64,000 nt of DNA, from contig DFLU01000010.1 in the NCBI GenBank assembly GCA_002375495.1, positions 362,504 through 426,503 on the forward strand, read 5' to 3'. Of the stretch, positions 8,961 to 17,252 are shown piece after piece (the first letter of the stretch is position 1; each line of letters starts with the position of its first letter). Made by a program: the position numbers and the translations under genes. The notes beneath the pieces are model-generated. The model saw only the letters and a program-made list of their open reading frames with translations. It did not search any database and was not told the DNA's origin. Source of the stretch: Flavobacteriaceae bacterium UBA3611 (lineage in GTDB: Bacteria > Bacteroidota > Bacteroidia > Flavobacteriales > Flavobacteriaceae).

Positions 8961-10169
8961 TTATTTTTTAATTGAAAACTTAAACTGTGTACCTTCGTTC
9001 TCTTCCGATATAACTTCGATCGTGCCCCCTAAGTTATCAATTATTTTTTTGACTGTAGACAAGCCAATGCCGCTTCCTTTTTGACCATTTCGGTCTGTAT
9101 TCCCTACCGTTGCAAATAAATCAAAGATATCTTTCTGCTTGTCTTTCGGAATACCTATGCCGTTATCTGATACCTTGAATAAATAATATGTACCATCTTC
9201 TTCTGCATCAATGGTAATAACAATATTTTCTTTATCACTATATTTAATGCTATTCCCCAATAGGTTTAGAAATATTTGTTCTAGTGCTGCTCGATTGCAA
9301 TTAAGATCGAAGTTCGTCTCAGGAAAATTAATTTCACAATCTAAGTTGATGTTCAATAGTTCAACAATTTCTTCTAATAAGTGATGAATATCAAAAGTTT
9401 GATGTGCTTCTTCGGAAATTTTATCACTTTCATAGTGCGCTAATAACCCAGTAATATAGTCGCTTAACGTAAAGGAGCTCTGTTTTAGATAGGTAAGATA
9501 ATCTATGGCTTGCTGGTCTAGGTGTTCGGCATATTTTGCTTTTAAAATGTCGGTTGTTACAATGATATTGGCCAAGGGCATTTTCATATCGTGCGATACC
9601 AGACCCGCAAAACTTTTCAGCTCTTCATTCTTTTTCTCTAAATCATTTTTAATATGTCTTAGGTCATGATTCGCTCTGTGCAGTTCAATGAGCTTCACTA
9701 TTTGCTTAGACAATTTTACAAGCCCTTCTAATTGTTTTTCTGTTAGCTCATTAGGCTTTGTGTCTATCACGCATAAAGTTCCGAGTCTATAGCCTTTAGC
9801 GTCGATAAGACATACACCGCCATAGAAACCCACCGGATTTTTTTCTTGGATTACATAAGGATGGTCCTTAAAATCGGGGTGGTTTTTTGTATCGTTAATT
9901 ATGAAATAGGGTTCATCATGCCCTACAGCGTAACTACAGAAAGATACCTTTCTATCACTAGAACGAATGTTCATGCCTTTGGCAGACTTAAACCAAACTT
10001 CGTGCTCATCAACTAAAGAGATGAGCGAAATGGGCATATCGGTAAAATACGTAGCTAAATCGGTAAGTTGGTCAAATTCTTCATTCTTAGTACTATCTAT
10101 GATGTGGTAACTCCGCAGGGCGGCTAAACGGTCTTGTTCATTTGCAGGAATGGTAGGAGGTGTAATCAC
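8961..10169 (-). CDS. GAF-domain sensor histidine kinase (tandem copy 1)
   Basis: The 402-residue soluble kinase has GAF (about 25-165), HisKA (phospho-acceptor in SHDMKMPLANI), and HATPase_c with NLLGNSIKYS, DNGIGIP and GSGIGLSTV. It shares the opening MI(S/T)P-x-(T/P)-P-x-NE-x-(D/E)RL with its downstream paralogue. That shared opening fixes the start at 10169 even though the codon there is GTG; no ATG lies upstream before an in-frame stop. An 89-base gap without a terminator separates the two kinases. No partner response regulator is visible nearby. Confidence 0.88.
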   Translation of the reverse strand: MITPPTIPANEQDRLAALRSYHIIDSTKNEEFDQLTDLATYFTDMPISLISLVDEHEVWFKSAKGMNIRSSDRKVSFCSYAVGHDEPYFIINDTKNHPDFKDHPYVIQEKNPVGFYGGVCLIDAKGYRLGTLCVIDTKPNELTEKQLEGLVKLSKQIVKLIELHRANHDLRHIKNDLEKKNEELKSFAGLVSHDMKMPLANIIVTTDILKAKYAEHLDQQAIDYLTYLKQSSFTLSDYITGLLAHYESDKISEEAHQTFDIHHLLEEIVELLNINLDCEINFPETNFDLNCNRAALEQIFLNLLGNSIKYSDKENIVITIDAEEDGTYYLFKVSDNGIGIPKDKQKDIFDLFATVGNTDRNGQKGSGIGLSTVKKIIDNLGGTIEVISEENEGTQFKFSIKK

Positions 10170-10337
10170 GTAATATTCAATAAATTATTTTCTCAATAGG
10201 AATTTTGTTAGCTTCTACTATGCTAAGATACTACATTTTAAGGTTTCATTAACAGTTTTATGTGTACTGTTAGCTAAAAAACGTAAAACGTTAATTTAAG
10301 ATCAAATCGATACCATAAATTCAGAATTTATCGGACA

Positions 10338-10376
10338 TAAAAAAGGGCTTCTCTTTAAATTATGAGAAACCCTTTT
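10338..10376 (-). terminator. Terminator of the 10411-10935 lipoprotein gene
   Basis: An imperfect stem pairs 10341-10353 with 10364-10376 (one mismatch). On the minus strand it is followed by a T-run. The remaining bases up to 10169 hold no other recognisable signal. Confidence 0.65.
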
Positions 10377-10410
10377 CAATAATCATTATTAAAATGATCA
10401 ATAATTAACT

Positions 10411-10935
10411 TTAAACACAAACTTCAAAGTACATAGCCCAATTATTTCCTGCAGCTTCCAATCCGTTGGCCCAGGCTGTTTCTTCCTGACCAGTGACTGT
10501 ATTTTGTACTACAGCATGCGCAAAAACATACTCGCATGTTCCAGCTGCAATGGCACCAATAGTATATGATACAGTGGTGGTGTCATTATCATGCTCTCCA
10601 TCCAAAGGAAAATGGCCAATCTTCGGATTTCCACTTCCTGTACTTGGGAGATTTTCAATAGATCCAACATATAGATGTGTTTCAATCAGTACCCAATCTC
10701 CGGAAGTTTCATAGGTTACTACCCCCTCCGTAAGAGTGGTAGAGACGGTAACTGTTCCTACATCAATGTGTTGTCCTGCTATAAGCTCTGTTGAACCAGC
10801 CACAATAGGATCAATAGGTTCTTCACCAATACGGTCTATTCCGTTGTTTTCATCATTGTAAGATGTGTTGATTGCTTCTTTGGAACACGCCATAAATAAA
10901 AGGCATGATAACGCAAATAAGGTAATTTTTTTCAT
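10411..10935 (-). CDS. Putative lipoprotein with beta-rich domain
   Basis: The 174-residue protein has a lipoprotein signal peptide ending at the lipobox LLFMAC (Cys about residue 17), then a beta-rich domain. That domain has the recurring pattern ETHLYVGS and GNPKIGHFP, and ends in a cysteine. I have seen this layout in secreted adhesion-like proteins, but I cannot name the family. It should be anchored in the outer membrane or periplasm. It is monocistronic, with its own -7 element (10976-10969) and terminator. Confidence 0.8.
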   Translation of the reverse strand: MKKITLFALSCLLFMACSKEAINTSYNDENNGIDRIGEEPIDPIVAGSTELIAGQHIDVGTVTVSTTLTEGVVTYETSGDWVLIETHLYVGSIENLPSTGSGNPKIGHFPLDGEHDNDTTTVSYTIGAIAAGTCEYVFAHAVVQNTVTGQEETAWANGLEAAGNNWAMYFEVCV

Positions 10936-10968
10936 GGTAAGTTATTTTAAATGAATTTCAAATGTAAG

Positions 10969-10976
10969 TAAAATCA
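10969..10976 (-). promoter_or_regulatory. -7 promoter element of the lipoprotein gene
   Basis: TACATTTG on the minus strand, 34 bases before the ATG at 10935. Confidence 0.55.
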
Positions 10977-11050
10977 TACATTATTTGTTAAAAATGTGCA
11001 TTTTAACTAAAAAATATGCATTTGAACGATTTTTTTTTCGTCATGAATTC

Positions 11051-11815
11051 TTAAAATTTCTCAAAAACACCCAAGCCAAAGAGGGCAAAATCATATTTTA
11101 CTGGATCAGATGGATCTAAGCGTCGCAAAGCACTATCCAATTCAAATAAAGCCTTGCCGTCATTCTGTTTTCTCTTTAGGAGGTTCAGTTTCCTCGCAAC
11201 ATTCCCACTGTGTACATCCAAAGGGCATGATAGGGCTCGCATCGGAATATTTTGCCATATGCCAAAATCAACACCAGCTTGGTCGTTTCGAACCATCCAC
11301 CGTAAAAACATGTTTAATCGCTTGGCTGCCGAATTCTTCAAGGGGTCGCTCACGTGTTTTTGGGTGCGCTGAAGATGTGGCAAGCTGAAGAAAATCTTCT
11401 TAAATTCATGGATACTTTGTTGTGTGCTTTCAGCAGTACTGTTTTTTGTAAAAACAGCTTCTAATCCATGGTGTTTGCTATAAATGTTTTGTAGTGCCTT
11501 TACAAAATATTGAAGGTCTGAACCGTTAAACGTTCTATGAACGAAATTTTCAAGGATATCCAGGTCTCGTTTTGAAGCATGGGTTATAAAATCGTATGGA
11601 GCATTGTCTAACAGCTCCATCATTTTGGATGCATTGGTCAAAATGCTCTTCCTGTTGCCCCAGGCGATGGTAGCAGTTAAAAATCCGGCTATTTCAATAT
11701 CTTCTTTCTTGCTGAATTGGTGCGGAATCTGTATGGGGTCACTTTCAATAAATTTTGGTTGGTTATAGCGCAGCGTCTTTTCGTCTAGAAAATCTTTTAA
11801 TTCGCTTTGTTTCAT
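11051..11815 (-). CDS. TIGR02757 family protein
   Basis: This cytoplasmic protein of 254 residues belongs to the TIGR02757 family common in Bacteroidota (FLTATIAWGNRKSI near residue 45, then MFLRWMVRNDQAGVDFGIW and LDVHSGNVARKL in the second half). The second half recalls helix-hairpin DNA glycosylases, but no activity has been shown that I know of. It starts 16 bases after the lolD stop and is probably cotranscribed with it. Confidence 0.82.
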   Translation of the reverse strand: MKQSELKDFLDEKTLRYNQPKFIESDPIQIPHQFSKKEDIEIAGFLTATIAWGNRKSILTNASKMMELLDNAPYDFITHASKRDLDILENFVHRTFNGSDLQYFVKALQNIYSKHHGLEAVFTKNSTAESTQQSIHEFKKIFFSLPHLQRTQKHVSDPLKNSAAKRLNMFLRWMVRNDQAGVDFGIWQNIPMRALSCPLDVHSGNVARKLNLLKRKQNDGKALFELDSALRRLDPSDPVKYDFALFGLGVFEKF

Positions 11816-11831
11816 ACCCTAGAGATGATTT

Positions 11832-12491
11832 CTATGCGCCATTTACAATAACGCCATCTTGCATCACAAGCTTTCTGTCGGCCATTTCTGCCAGTTCTTC
11901 ATTATGTGTTACAATCACAAAGGTCTGCCCAAACTCGTCCCGCAACTTAAAAAAAAGGTTGTGCAGGTTTTCGGCACTTTCGGTATCAAGGTTACCGCTA
12001 GGTTCATCGGCCAATACGATAGCAGGGTTGTTAATCAGTGCCCTTGCAACAGCCACCCGCTGCTGTTCACCACCCGAAAGTTCGTTGGGTTTGTGATTTT
12101 CTCTGTGTGACAAACCTAAGAACTGTAACAACTCTTTTGCTCTCTTTTCGGCTTCAGGCTTCGGTGTTTTTTTAATGAATGCAGGAATACAAATGTTTTC
12201 TAATGCTGTAAATTCTGGTAATAATTGGTGAAATTGAAAGATAAACCCCAAGTTGCTATTTCTAAAAGCAGCCACTTCTTTCTGTTTCAATCCGGCAATG
12301 GCAGTATCTTGAAGTATGAGACTTCCTTCAGAAAAATGGTCTAACGTGCCCAAAATTTGCAGGAGTGTCGTTTTTCCTGCTCCCGAGGCACCCACGATAG
12401 AAACGATTTCAGACTTTGCTATGTGCAAATCTACTCCCTTCAAAACGTGGAGTTCGTCATAATATTTATGGATGTTCTTGGCAGTTATCAA
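11832..12491 (-). CDS. lolD: LolD-type ABC transporter ATP-binding protein
   Basis: The 219-residue ATPase has Walker A GASGAGKT (about 34-41), a Q-loop in FIFQFHQLLPEF, the signature LSGGEQQRVAVARAL, Walker B IVLADEPSGNLD and the H-loop THNEEL. The sequence is closest to the LolD/MacB/FtsE group, which powers release of lipoproteins from the inner membrane by LolCE. No permease gene is adjacent; in Bacteroidota lolD is often separate. The start is TTG: MITAKNIHKYY is the usual beginning of the family and there is no ATG before an upstream in-frame stop. The protein is full length. Confidence 0.88.
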   Translation of the reverse strand: MITAKNIHKYYDELHVLKGVDLHIAKSEIVSIVGASGAGKTTLLQILGTLDHFSEGSLILQDTAIAGLKQKEVAAFRNSNLGFIFQFHQLLPEFTALENICIPAFIKKTPKPEAEKRAKELLQFLGLSHRENHKPNELSGGEQQRVAVARALINNPAIVLADEPSGNLDTESAENLHNLFFKLRDEFGQTFVIVTHNEELAEMADRKLVMQDGVIVNGA

Positions 12492-12534
12492 TAGGTTTCT
12501 TTTTTACGAAAGTACAGATTTTAATAAAGGCTTC

Positions 12535-14976
12535 CTACGCTTTTTTCTGAAACAGATATTTTACATTATTATAATCTATAAAATAGGTAACCCGTAATGA
12601 AACTGTATGCTGCTGGTCTTGGTTGAACAAGTTTTCCAAGCTTTCAGTGTAATTTAATGTCGCCATGTCTGTCACGTTAAAAATTTGGTTACGATACAAT
12701 AGGGAGGCCTCACTACCAGGAGCAAAGCGCCATCTGAAACTGAGGTCGAGATTCCAGATATTAAAGTTGGTGTTGGGGTCATTTTCTGAAATGTCATAAT
12801 CAAAACGATCTCGAGTTCCATCATCATTAAGCACAAAAAATACGTCGTCGCTATAGTCTGCAGTACTCCAGAAGTTCCTAAAACGAAGGTCGATTGCCTT
12901 AAAAGGATCAAAATTATAACTCGCAGTAATCGCATTTTCAATACCCAAAATATCACGTTGGCCGAAGAAAATAGCATCATCTGTATTGTCTATGTAACCA
13001 AATTGGTCATCTCGTTTTGAAAATTCAGAACGCATCACCATCGAAAAACGGTTAGAGAACCTATAACGCGGTGAAAAATCGACAAAGTAGGAACGTTGTG
13101 GCGCATCAATTGACGCTCTGTAACCAAGCCCTAGATCGAAGGCAAACTTCTTTCTAAAATCTGTCGACACAAATGTGCGGCCACCTACGTTTGCTGGAAA
13201 AATAACAAACCTACCTGCTACTCGTGGCTCGAAGTAATCACGGTCTTCTGTGTTATAGCTGCCATTCAGGCCAAATGCCAATCGTTGGGTTGTAAAAAAG
13301 AACGTATCAAACTCTAAACTGTTTCGGGTCGTCACACTTGGCTCATACAACCTTCTATGTCTTGCCGTAAGACTGAAACGGTAATTATTGAAAGTTTCCG
13401 TAGGCTCAAAAATTTGGTACGAAACACCCGCAGTAAAATTGTTGTAGTTGTTGGTGAAGTTTACCCCCAGATCGTTAATATCGAACGTTTTATTGGCAAA
13501 ATCATGACCTGCACGATAACGAAAGTTTCCCTTAATTCGAAATACATCCAACTCTGAACGAAACCCAGTTTTAAATCCGCTCGCTTCATTCACATTGCTC
13601 ACAACTGCACGGCCAGAAGTTCTAAAGTTATTTCCTTTATCAGCCACGTCAAAGACAAAAGCAGAAACATTCGCATCCCGAAAATTTCCATCACGTGTTA
13701 CATTGGTGTTTATGATTGAAATAGACGAATTGTCGTTAAATTGTTGGTCGAGCACTGCCACATTATAATTGGCTACAGGCTCTACTACCACCTCTCTAAC
13801 AGCCCCTGTGATGGTATCTTGAATTACCGATACGGTTTTACCTGTGATGGTGTTCAGTACGCCAATTCCTAAATTGTTCTCTGTACGTCCAGTCACTTTA
13901 ATGGCATTCAATAATTTTACTCGGGTAGGATTTTCAATGATTTTTTCTTGGTCATCAATTTCGAAAGCTCCCGTGGGCTCGTTACCAATTCTTCTAGAAA
14001 AAAAGATGCCTCCTTTGCGGAAAAGTTCAATCCCTTCAGAAAAAAACTGCCTGTTTTCACCAAAAGTCTGTTCAAACGGTCCCAAATTTAAAGTTACATT
14101 GTCGAATGCCGCTTGTCCAAAATCGGGTATTAGGGTCGCGTCTAAAGTGAAACTATCGCTAAGTCCGTATTTTATATCCAATCCTGCCGATAAGCTCGTT
14201 TCAGTTTCATCGCCAAACTTCGTCACCACTCCTTGGGCGAAAGGGAAGAGGGTGAGACGCACGGGCGGATTGATATCTCTGACACCAACAATACGACCGT
14301 TGTATTGGGTTTCACGACCAACGCTGTTATCTATAAAACTCCAGGTGTGCGTTTCATTCTTATGTTTGATTTCTCGGTAAAAGTTAATTCCCCAATTTTG
14401 TACTTCTTTTTCTGGAAACCGAAGTGCATTATAAGGAATTCGATATTCGGCATACCATCCTTTTTCATCATAAGATATCCTACATTCAAAAACAACATTA
14501 TAACCAAAATCCTGCCCGTTACTACTTACTCTAGAATCGCCTATCGTACCTGCGCTAGTCACATAGAAGCGTGTTTCGTTAATTCCATCGTTATACGTAT
14601 TGATACTGGCTGAAAATGCGTCGGCCTGTACAAAAATATCATCCCGTTGCGAGAATTGCTTTAAGATAGCATCCGGATTTGGGTCATAAAGAAAAGCGGC
14701 TATGTAAATGGCCTTATCGTCATACGCTATCTTTACTTCACTTTGGTACTCTGGTGGAATTACGCCTTCATTCCCTGGCCTGTATTTATGAAAATCGCCC
14801 GAAGGTGTAATATTCTGCCAAACAATATCATCTAAAACACCGTCTATTTCTGGTGCTTCTGAAATGCGCTGGGCATTTAATATTTTTATATCTCTATTTA
14901 TCGGATTTTCTACTTGAGCAGTTAGGGAACTAAATGAAATAATAAGAATCGTAAAGAGTACTGAAAACCTACTCAT
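12535..14976 (-). CDS. DUF5916 outer-membrane protein with CBM9-like N-terminus
   Basis: The 813-residue protein has a signal peptide ending near residue 20 (FSSLTAQ). A family 9 carbohydrate-binding-like domain follows (about 35-230: EIDGVLDDIVWQ, AIYIAAFLYDP, AEYRIPYNALRF). The long C-terminal half of alternating strands is typical of a DUF5916 outer-membrane barrel and ends in FIDYNNVKYLF. Ligand and function are unknown; a sugar or polymer binding role is inferred only from the CBM9-like part. It has its own -7 element. Its stop is 43 bases from lolD with no clear terminator between. Confidence 0.85.
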   Translation of the reverse strand: MSRFSVLFTILIISFSSLTAQVENPINRDIKILNAQRISEAPEIDGVLDDIVWQNITPSGDFHKYRPGNEGVIPPEYQSEVKIAYDDKAIYIAAFLYDPNPDAILKQFSQRDDIFVQADAFSASINTYNDGINETRFYVTSAGTIGDSRVSSNGQDFGYNVVFECRISYDEKGWYAEYRIPYNALRFPEKEVQNWGINFYREIKHKNETHTWSFIDNSVGRETQYNGRIVGVRDINPPVRLTLFPFAQGVVTKFGDETETSLSAGLDIKYGLSDSFTLDATLIPDFGQAAFDNVTLNLGPFEQTFGENRQFFSEGIELFRKGGIFFSRRIGNEPTGAFEIDDQEKIIENPTRVKLLNAIKVTGRTENNLGIGVLNTITGKTVSVIQDTITGAVREVVVEPVANYNVAVLDQQFNDNSSISIINTNVTRDGNFRDANVSAFVFDVADKGNNFRTSGRAVVSNVNEASGFKTGFRSELDVFRIKGNFRYRAGHDFANKTFDINDLGVNFTNNYNNFTAGVSYQIFEPTETFNNYRFSLTARHRRLYEPSVTTRNSLEFDTFFFTTQRLAFGLNGSYNTEDRDYFEPRVAGRFVIFPANVGGRTFVSTDFRKKFAFDLGLGYRASIDAPQRSYFVDFSPRYRFSNRFSMVMRSEFSKRDDQFGYIDNTDDAIFFGQRDILGIENAITASYNFDPFKAIDLRFRNFWSTADYSDDVFFVLNDDGTRDRFDYDISENDPNTNFNIWNLDLSFRWRFAPGSEASLLYRNQIFNVTDMATLNYTESLENLFNQDQQHTVSLRVTYFIDYNNVKYLFQKKA

Positions 14977-15034
14977 GAAAATTGTAATGATAAAAGCGTT
15001 AAAACCCTTGAAAGGCTCGAAAATGGTGAAAGCA

Positions 15035-15042
15035 CAAATCTA
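15035..15042 (-). promoter_or_regulatory. -7 promoter element of the DUF5916 gene
   Basis: TAGATTTG on the minus strand, 59 bases before the ATG at 14976. Confidence 0.5.
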
Positions 15043-15118
15043 GGCTCCATCTTATGGGTGACATACTAATAAAAAGTTAAAAAAACAGATTTTATGTTAA
15101 GCTGAAAGTGCCATACGC

Positions 15119-15126
15119 TAACTTTG
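15119..15126 (+). promoter_or_regulatory. -7 promoter element of msrA
   Basis: TAACTTTG ends six bases before the msrA ATG, implying a leaderless or almost leaderless transcript. Confidence 0.6.
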
Positions 15127-15132
15127 TAGTGT

Positions 15133-15663
15133 ATGAAAGAGAAAATTGTACTTGCGGCAGGATGTTTTTGGTGTACGGAAGCTGTTTTTCAACGTATTCA
15201 AGGAGTAGAGAAGGTGGTTCCTGGTTATACAGGAGGCGCAATAAAGAACCCTGCGTACCGCGAAGTGTGTTCGGGGAGAACTGGCCATGCCGAAGGTGTT
15301 GAAGTAACGTATGATGCAAGCGTAGTTACTATTGATGAACTTCTAGAAATTTATTTTGCTACTCACGACCCTACCACACTAAACCAACAAGGAAACGACA
15401 GGGGGACCCAATACAGAAGTGCCATTTTCTACACTACCGACCAACAAAAACGCGCTGCAAAGAAGCTAATTTCTTTATTAGAAGAAAATAAAGTATTCGA
15501 TAATCCTATCGTTACAGAGCTTACGCCCCTAGATGTTTTTTATACCGCCGAAGTAGATCACCACGAATACTACAACAATAATAAACAACAACCCTACTGC
15601 CAATTTATCATCGATCCCAAGATTAAAAAAATTAAAACCTATTATTCAGACAAATTGAAATAA
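15133..15663 (+). CDS. msrA: Peptide-methionine (S)-S-oxide reductase MsrA
   Basis: MsrA reduces the S epimer of methionine sulfoxide in proteins. The catalytic motif GCFWC (residues 10-14) is at the N-terminus, followed by the family patterns GYTGG, GHAEGVEV and DQGTQYRS-like (NDRGTQYRS). The protein has 176 residues, is full length and has no signal peptide, so it is cytoplasmic. The codon after its stop is followed within eight bases by folE, so the two form an operon. The two msrB genes lie 42 kb away. Confidence 0.96.
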   Translation: MKEKIVLAAGCFWCTEAVFQRIQGVEKVVPGYTGGAIKNPAYREVCSGRTGHAEGVEVTYDASVVTIDELLEIYFATHDPTTLNQQGNDRGTQYRSAIFYTTDQQKRAAKKLISLLEENKVFDNPIVTELTPLDVFYTAEVDHHEYYNNNKQQPYCQFIIDPKIKKIKTYYSDKLK

Positions 15664-15670
15664 ACCAACT

Positions 15671-16270
15671 ATGGGAAGTTACCAGAATATTGATGCTTAC
15701 GATGCTGAAACCACGAATGAAATTGCCAAAAATTTTACCAATATCCTTAAGGGAGTAGGCGAGGATGTAGATAGGGAGGGGATTGTAAAAACTCCAGAAC
15801 GTGCTGCGAAAGCAATGCAATTTTTAACTTCAGGTCATTGCCAAGATGCCGCAGATATTTTAAAAAGCGCCATGTTTGCAGAAGATTACAACGATATGGT
15901 GGTGGTAAAAGATATCGAACTGTATTCTTTGTGTGAACATCATATCTTGCCTTTCTTCGGAAAAGCCCATATAGCCTATATCCCGAACGGTCACATTGTA
16001 GGGCTTAGCAAAATACCACGGGTGGTAGATGTGTTTGCGAGACGGCTTCAAGTGCAGGAACGGCTCACACACGATATTTTAGAGTGCATCAATACTACCC
16101 TAAAACCGAAAGGAGTAGCGGTGGTTATTGAAGCCAGCCATATGTGTATGATGATGCGTGGGGTACAAAAACAGAATAGTGTAACCACAACATCCGGTTT
16201 CCGTGGGCAATTTGAAAAAATTGAAACCCGAAACGAGTTCTTAAAACTTATTACGAGCGACTTGCACTAA
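15671..16270 (+). CDS. folE: GTP cyclohydrolase I
   Basis: This 199-residue enzyme converts GTP to 7,8-dihydroneopterin triphosphate, the first step of folate and pterin synthesis. The zinc ligands are in SLCEHHILPF (Cys and His at about 78-81) and in SHMCMMMRG (second Cys). Other family blocks are visible: GIVKTPERAAKA, GLSKIPRVVDVFARRLQVQE and TTSGFRG. The start ATG at 15671 gives a normal N-terminus. It is cotranscribed with msrA. Confidence 0.96.
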   Translation: MGSYQNIDAYDAETTNEIAKNFTNILKGVGEDVDREGIVKTPERAAKAMQFLTSGHCQDAADILKSAMFAEDYNDMVVVKDIELYSLCEHHILPFFGKAHIAYIPNGHIVGLSKIPRVVDVFARRLQVQERLTHDILECINTTLKPKGVAVVIEASHMCMMMRGVQKQNSVTTTSGFRGQFEKIETRNEFLKLITSDLH

Positions 16271-16331
16271 CTGACAGCACAATCTTTGGCATCTTTCTTG
16301 CGTTATTCTTGAAGAATAAATAACACAACAA

Positions 16332-16640
16332 ATGAAAAACAAAAAAACATCAAACCTAAGAAAAGGGCTACTTTATGATGCAATTGGTATGGTTTCCATG
16401 GCAATTCCTGTAATCGGACCTTTTCTCGATATATTGTGGGCTCCCTTTGCTGCTAAAAAAATGAGCGAAATGTATAGTGGCGAACAAGGAAAGATTGCAT
16501 CGGTAGTAGTTTTTATTGAAGAAATCTTACCGATCTCAGACTTTATCCCAACATTTACCCTCATGTGGTTATACACCTACGTATGGCAGGGGAAAAAAGA
16601 TCCCGTACCTCAAACGATAGAAGTTGAGGTAGTAGAATAA
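16332..16640 (+). CDS. Small membrane protein, function unknown
   Basis: A 102-residue protein with two hydrophobic segments (about 15-38 and 56-84) separated by a charged loop (AAKKMSEMYSGEQGK). The tail is acidic. I recognise no domain. It lies 61 bases after folE and ends at a strong bidirectional terminator, so it may be the last gene of the msrA-folE unit or have its own weak promoter. Confidence 0.7.
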   Translation: MKNKKTSNLRKGLLYDAIGMVSMAIPVIGPFLDILWAPFAAKKMSEMYSGEQGKIASVVVFIEEILPISDFIPTFTLMWLYTYVWQGKKDPVPQTIEVEVVE

Positions 16641-16676
16641 AAAAAATCCCAGGAACTGTTTCCTGGGATTTTTTTT
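16641..16676. terminator. Bidirectional terminator
   Basis: Perfect stem around AATCCCAGGAA with a short loop, A-run before and T-run after. It separates convergent genes ending at 16640 and 16687. Confidence 0.85.
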
Positions 16677-16686
16677 CTGGGCTAAA

Positions 16687-17241
16687 TTATTCTTCAAAAG
16701 TAACTTGAAAGGTAACAATAACATCCGTTTCACCTCCTGCGTCATCTAGGGTTCCGTCATTTGGCTTTTTCGGTTCATGACGTAATATGATAGCAAAATT
16801 TCCGTTTCCAGCAGCATTTGGCAACAACGAAAATTGTGTACCCAATGGATTGCCATCACCGTCGTTATTTCCATAATTTATCGTGCCGTCAAGACCTGCA
16901 CTCAGCAAAAAGAAAACTTGGTGTTCTTCGGCTTCTTCTTCTACTTCTTCGGTAATATCTTCAGCAGGATTTTCAGTCTCATTTAAAAACTGAACGCTTC
17001 CAACATAGGTTAATCCTACTTGAAAATCTCCCGAGACTGTCACATCTGCTTCATCGGGACCATCGCCATCTAAATCTCTAGAGGTAAGGGTTACTGTGCT
17101 TCCTTCAGCAACAAGAGTTGCAATTACGGTTGTAATTATTTCTTCTTCGTTTACTGGAACTGGCACATCATCATCGTTGCTACATGAGGTGAACACGAAT
17201 GATAGTACTATTATTGAGTATATAAACTTTAAGTTTTTCAT
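16687..17241 (-). CDS. Acidic lipoprotein of a TonB receptor operon
   Basis: The 184-residue protein has a lipoprotein signal peptide with lipobox FVFTSC, then an acidic beta-rich domain (TVTLTSRDLDGDGPDEADVT) and a Glu-rich run (DITEEVEEEAEEHQ, about 96-109). From memory, similar proteins next to TonB receptors are labelled type 1 periplasmic binding fold superfamily protein, a name that I cannot support from motifs. It follows the ZnuD-like receptor by 11 bases. A surface ligand-binding partner of the receptor is a reasonable inference. Confidence 0.78.
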   Translation of the reverse strand: MKNLKFIYSIIVLSFVFTSCSNDDDVPVPVNEEEIITTVIATLVAEGSTVTLTSRDLDGDGPDEADVTVSGDFQVGLTYVGSVQFLNETENPAEDITEEVEEEAEEHQVFFLLSAGLDGTINYGNNDGDGNPLGTQFSLLPNAAGNGNFAIILRHEPKKPNDGTLDDAGGETDVIVTFQVTFEE

Positions 17242-17252
17242 TTTTTGAATTT

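Noticed and set aside
11755..12110. Open frames on the plus strand within lolD
   Set aside because: The minus strand carries intact ATPase motifs here; the plus-strand products show no domain.
13844..14380. Open frame of 178 codons on the plus strand
   Set aside because: It lies antisense within the DUF5916 gene, has no promoter or signal and no recognisable protein pattern; the opposite strand codes for a clear family.
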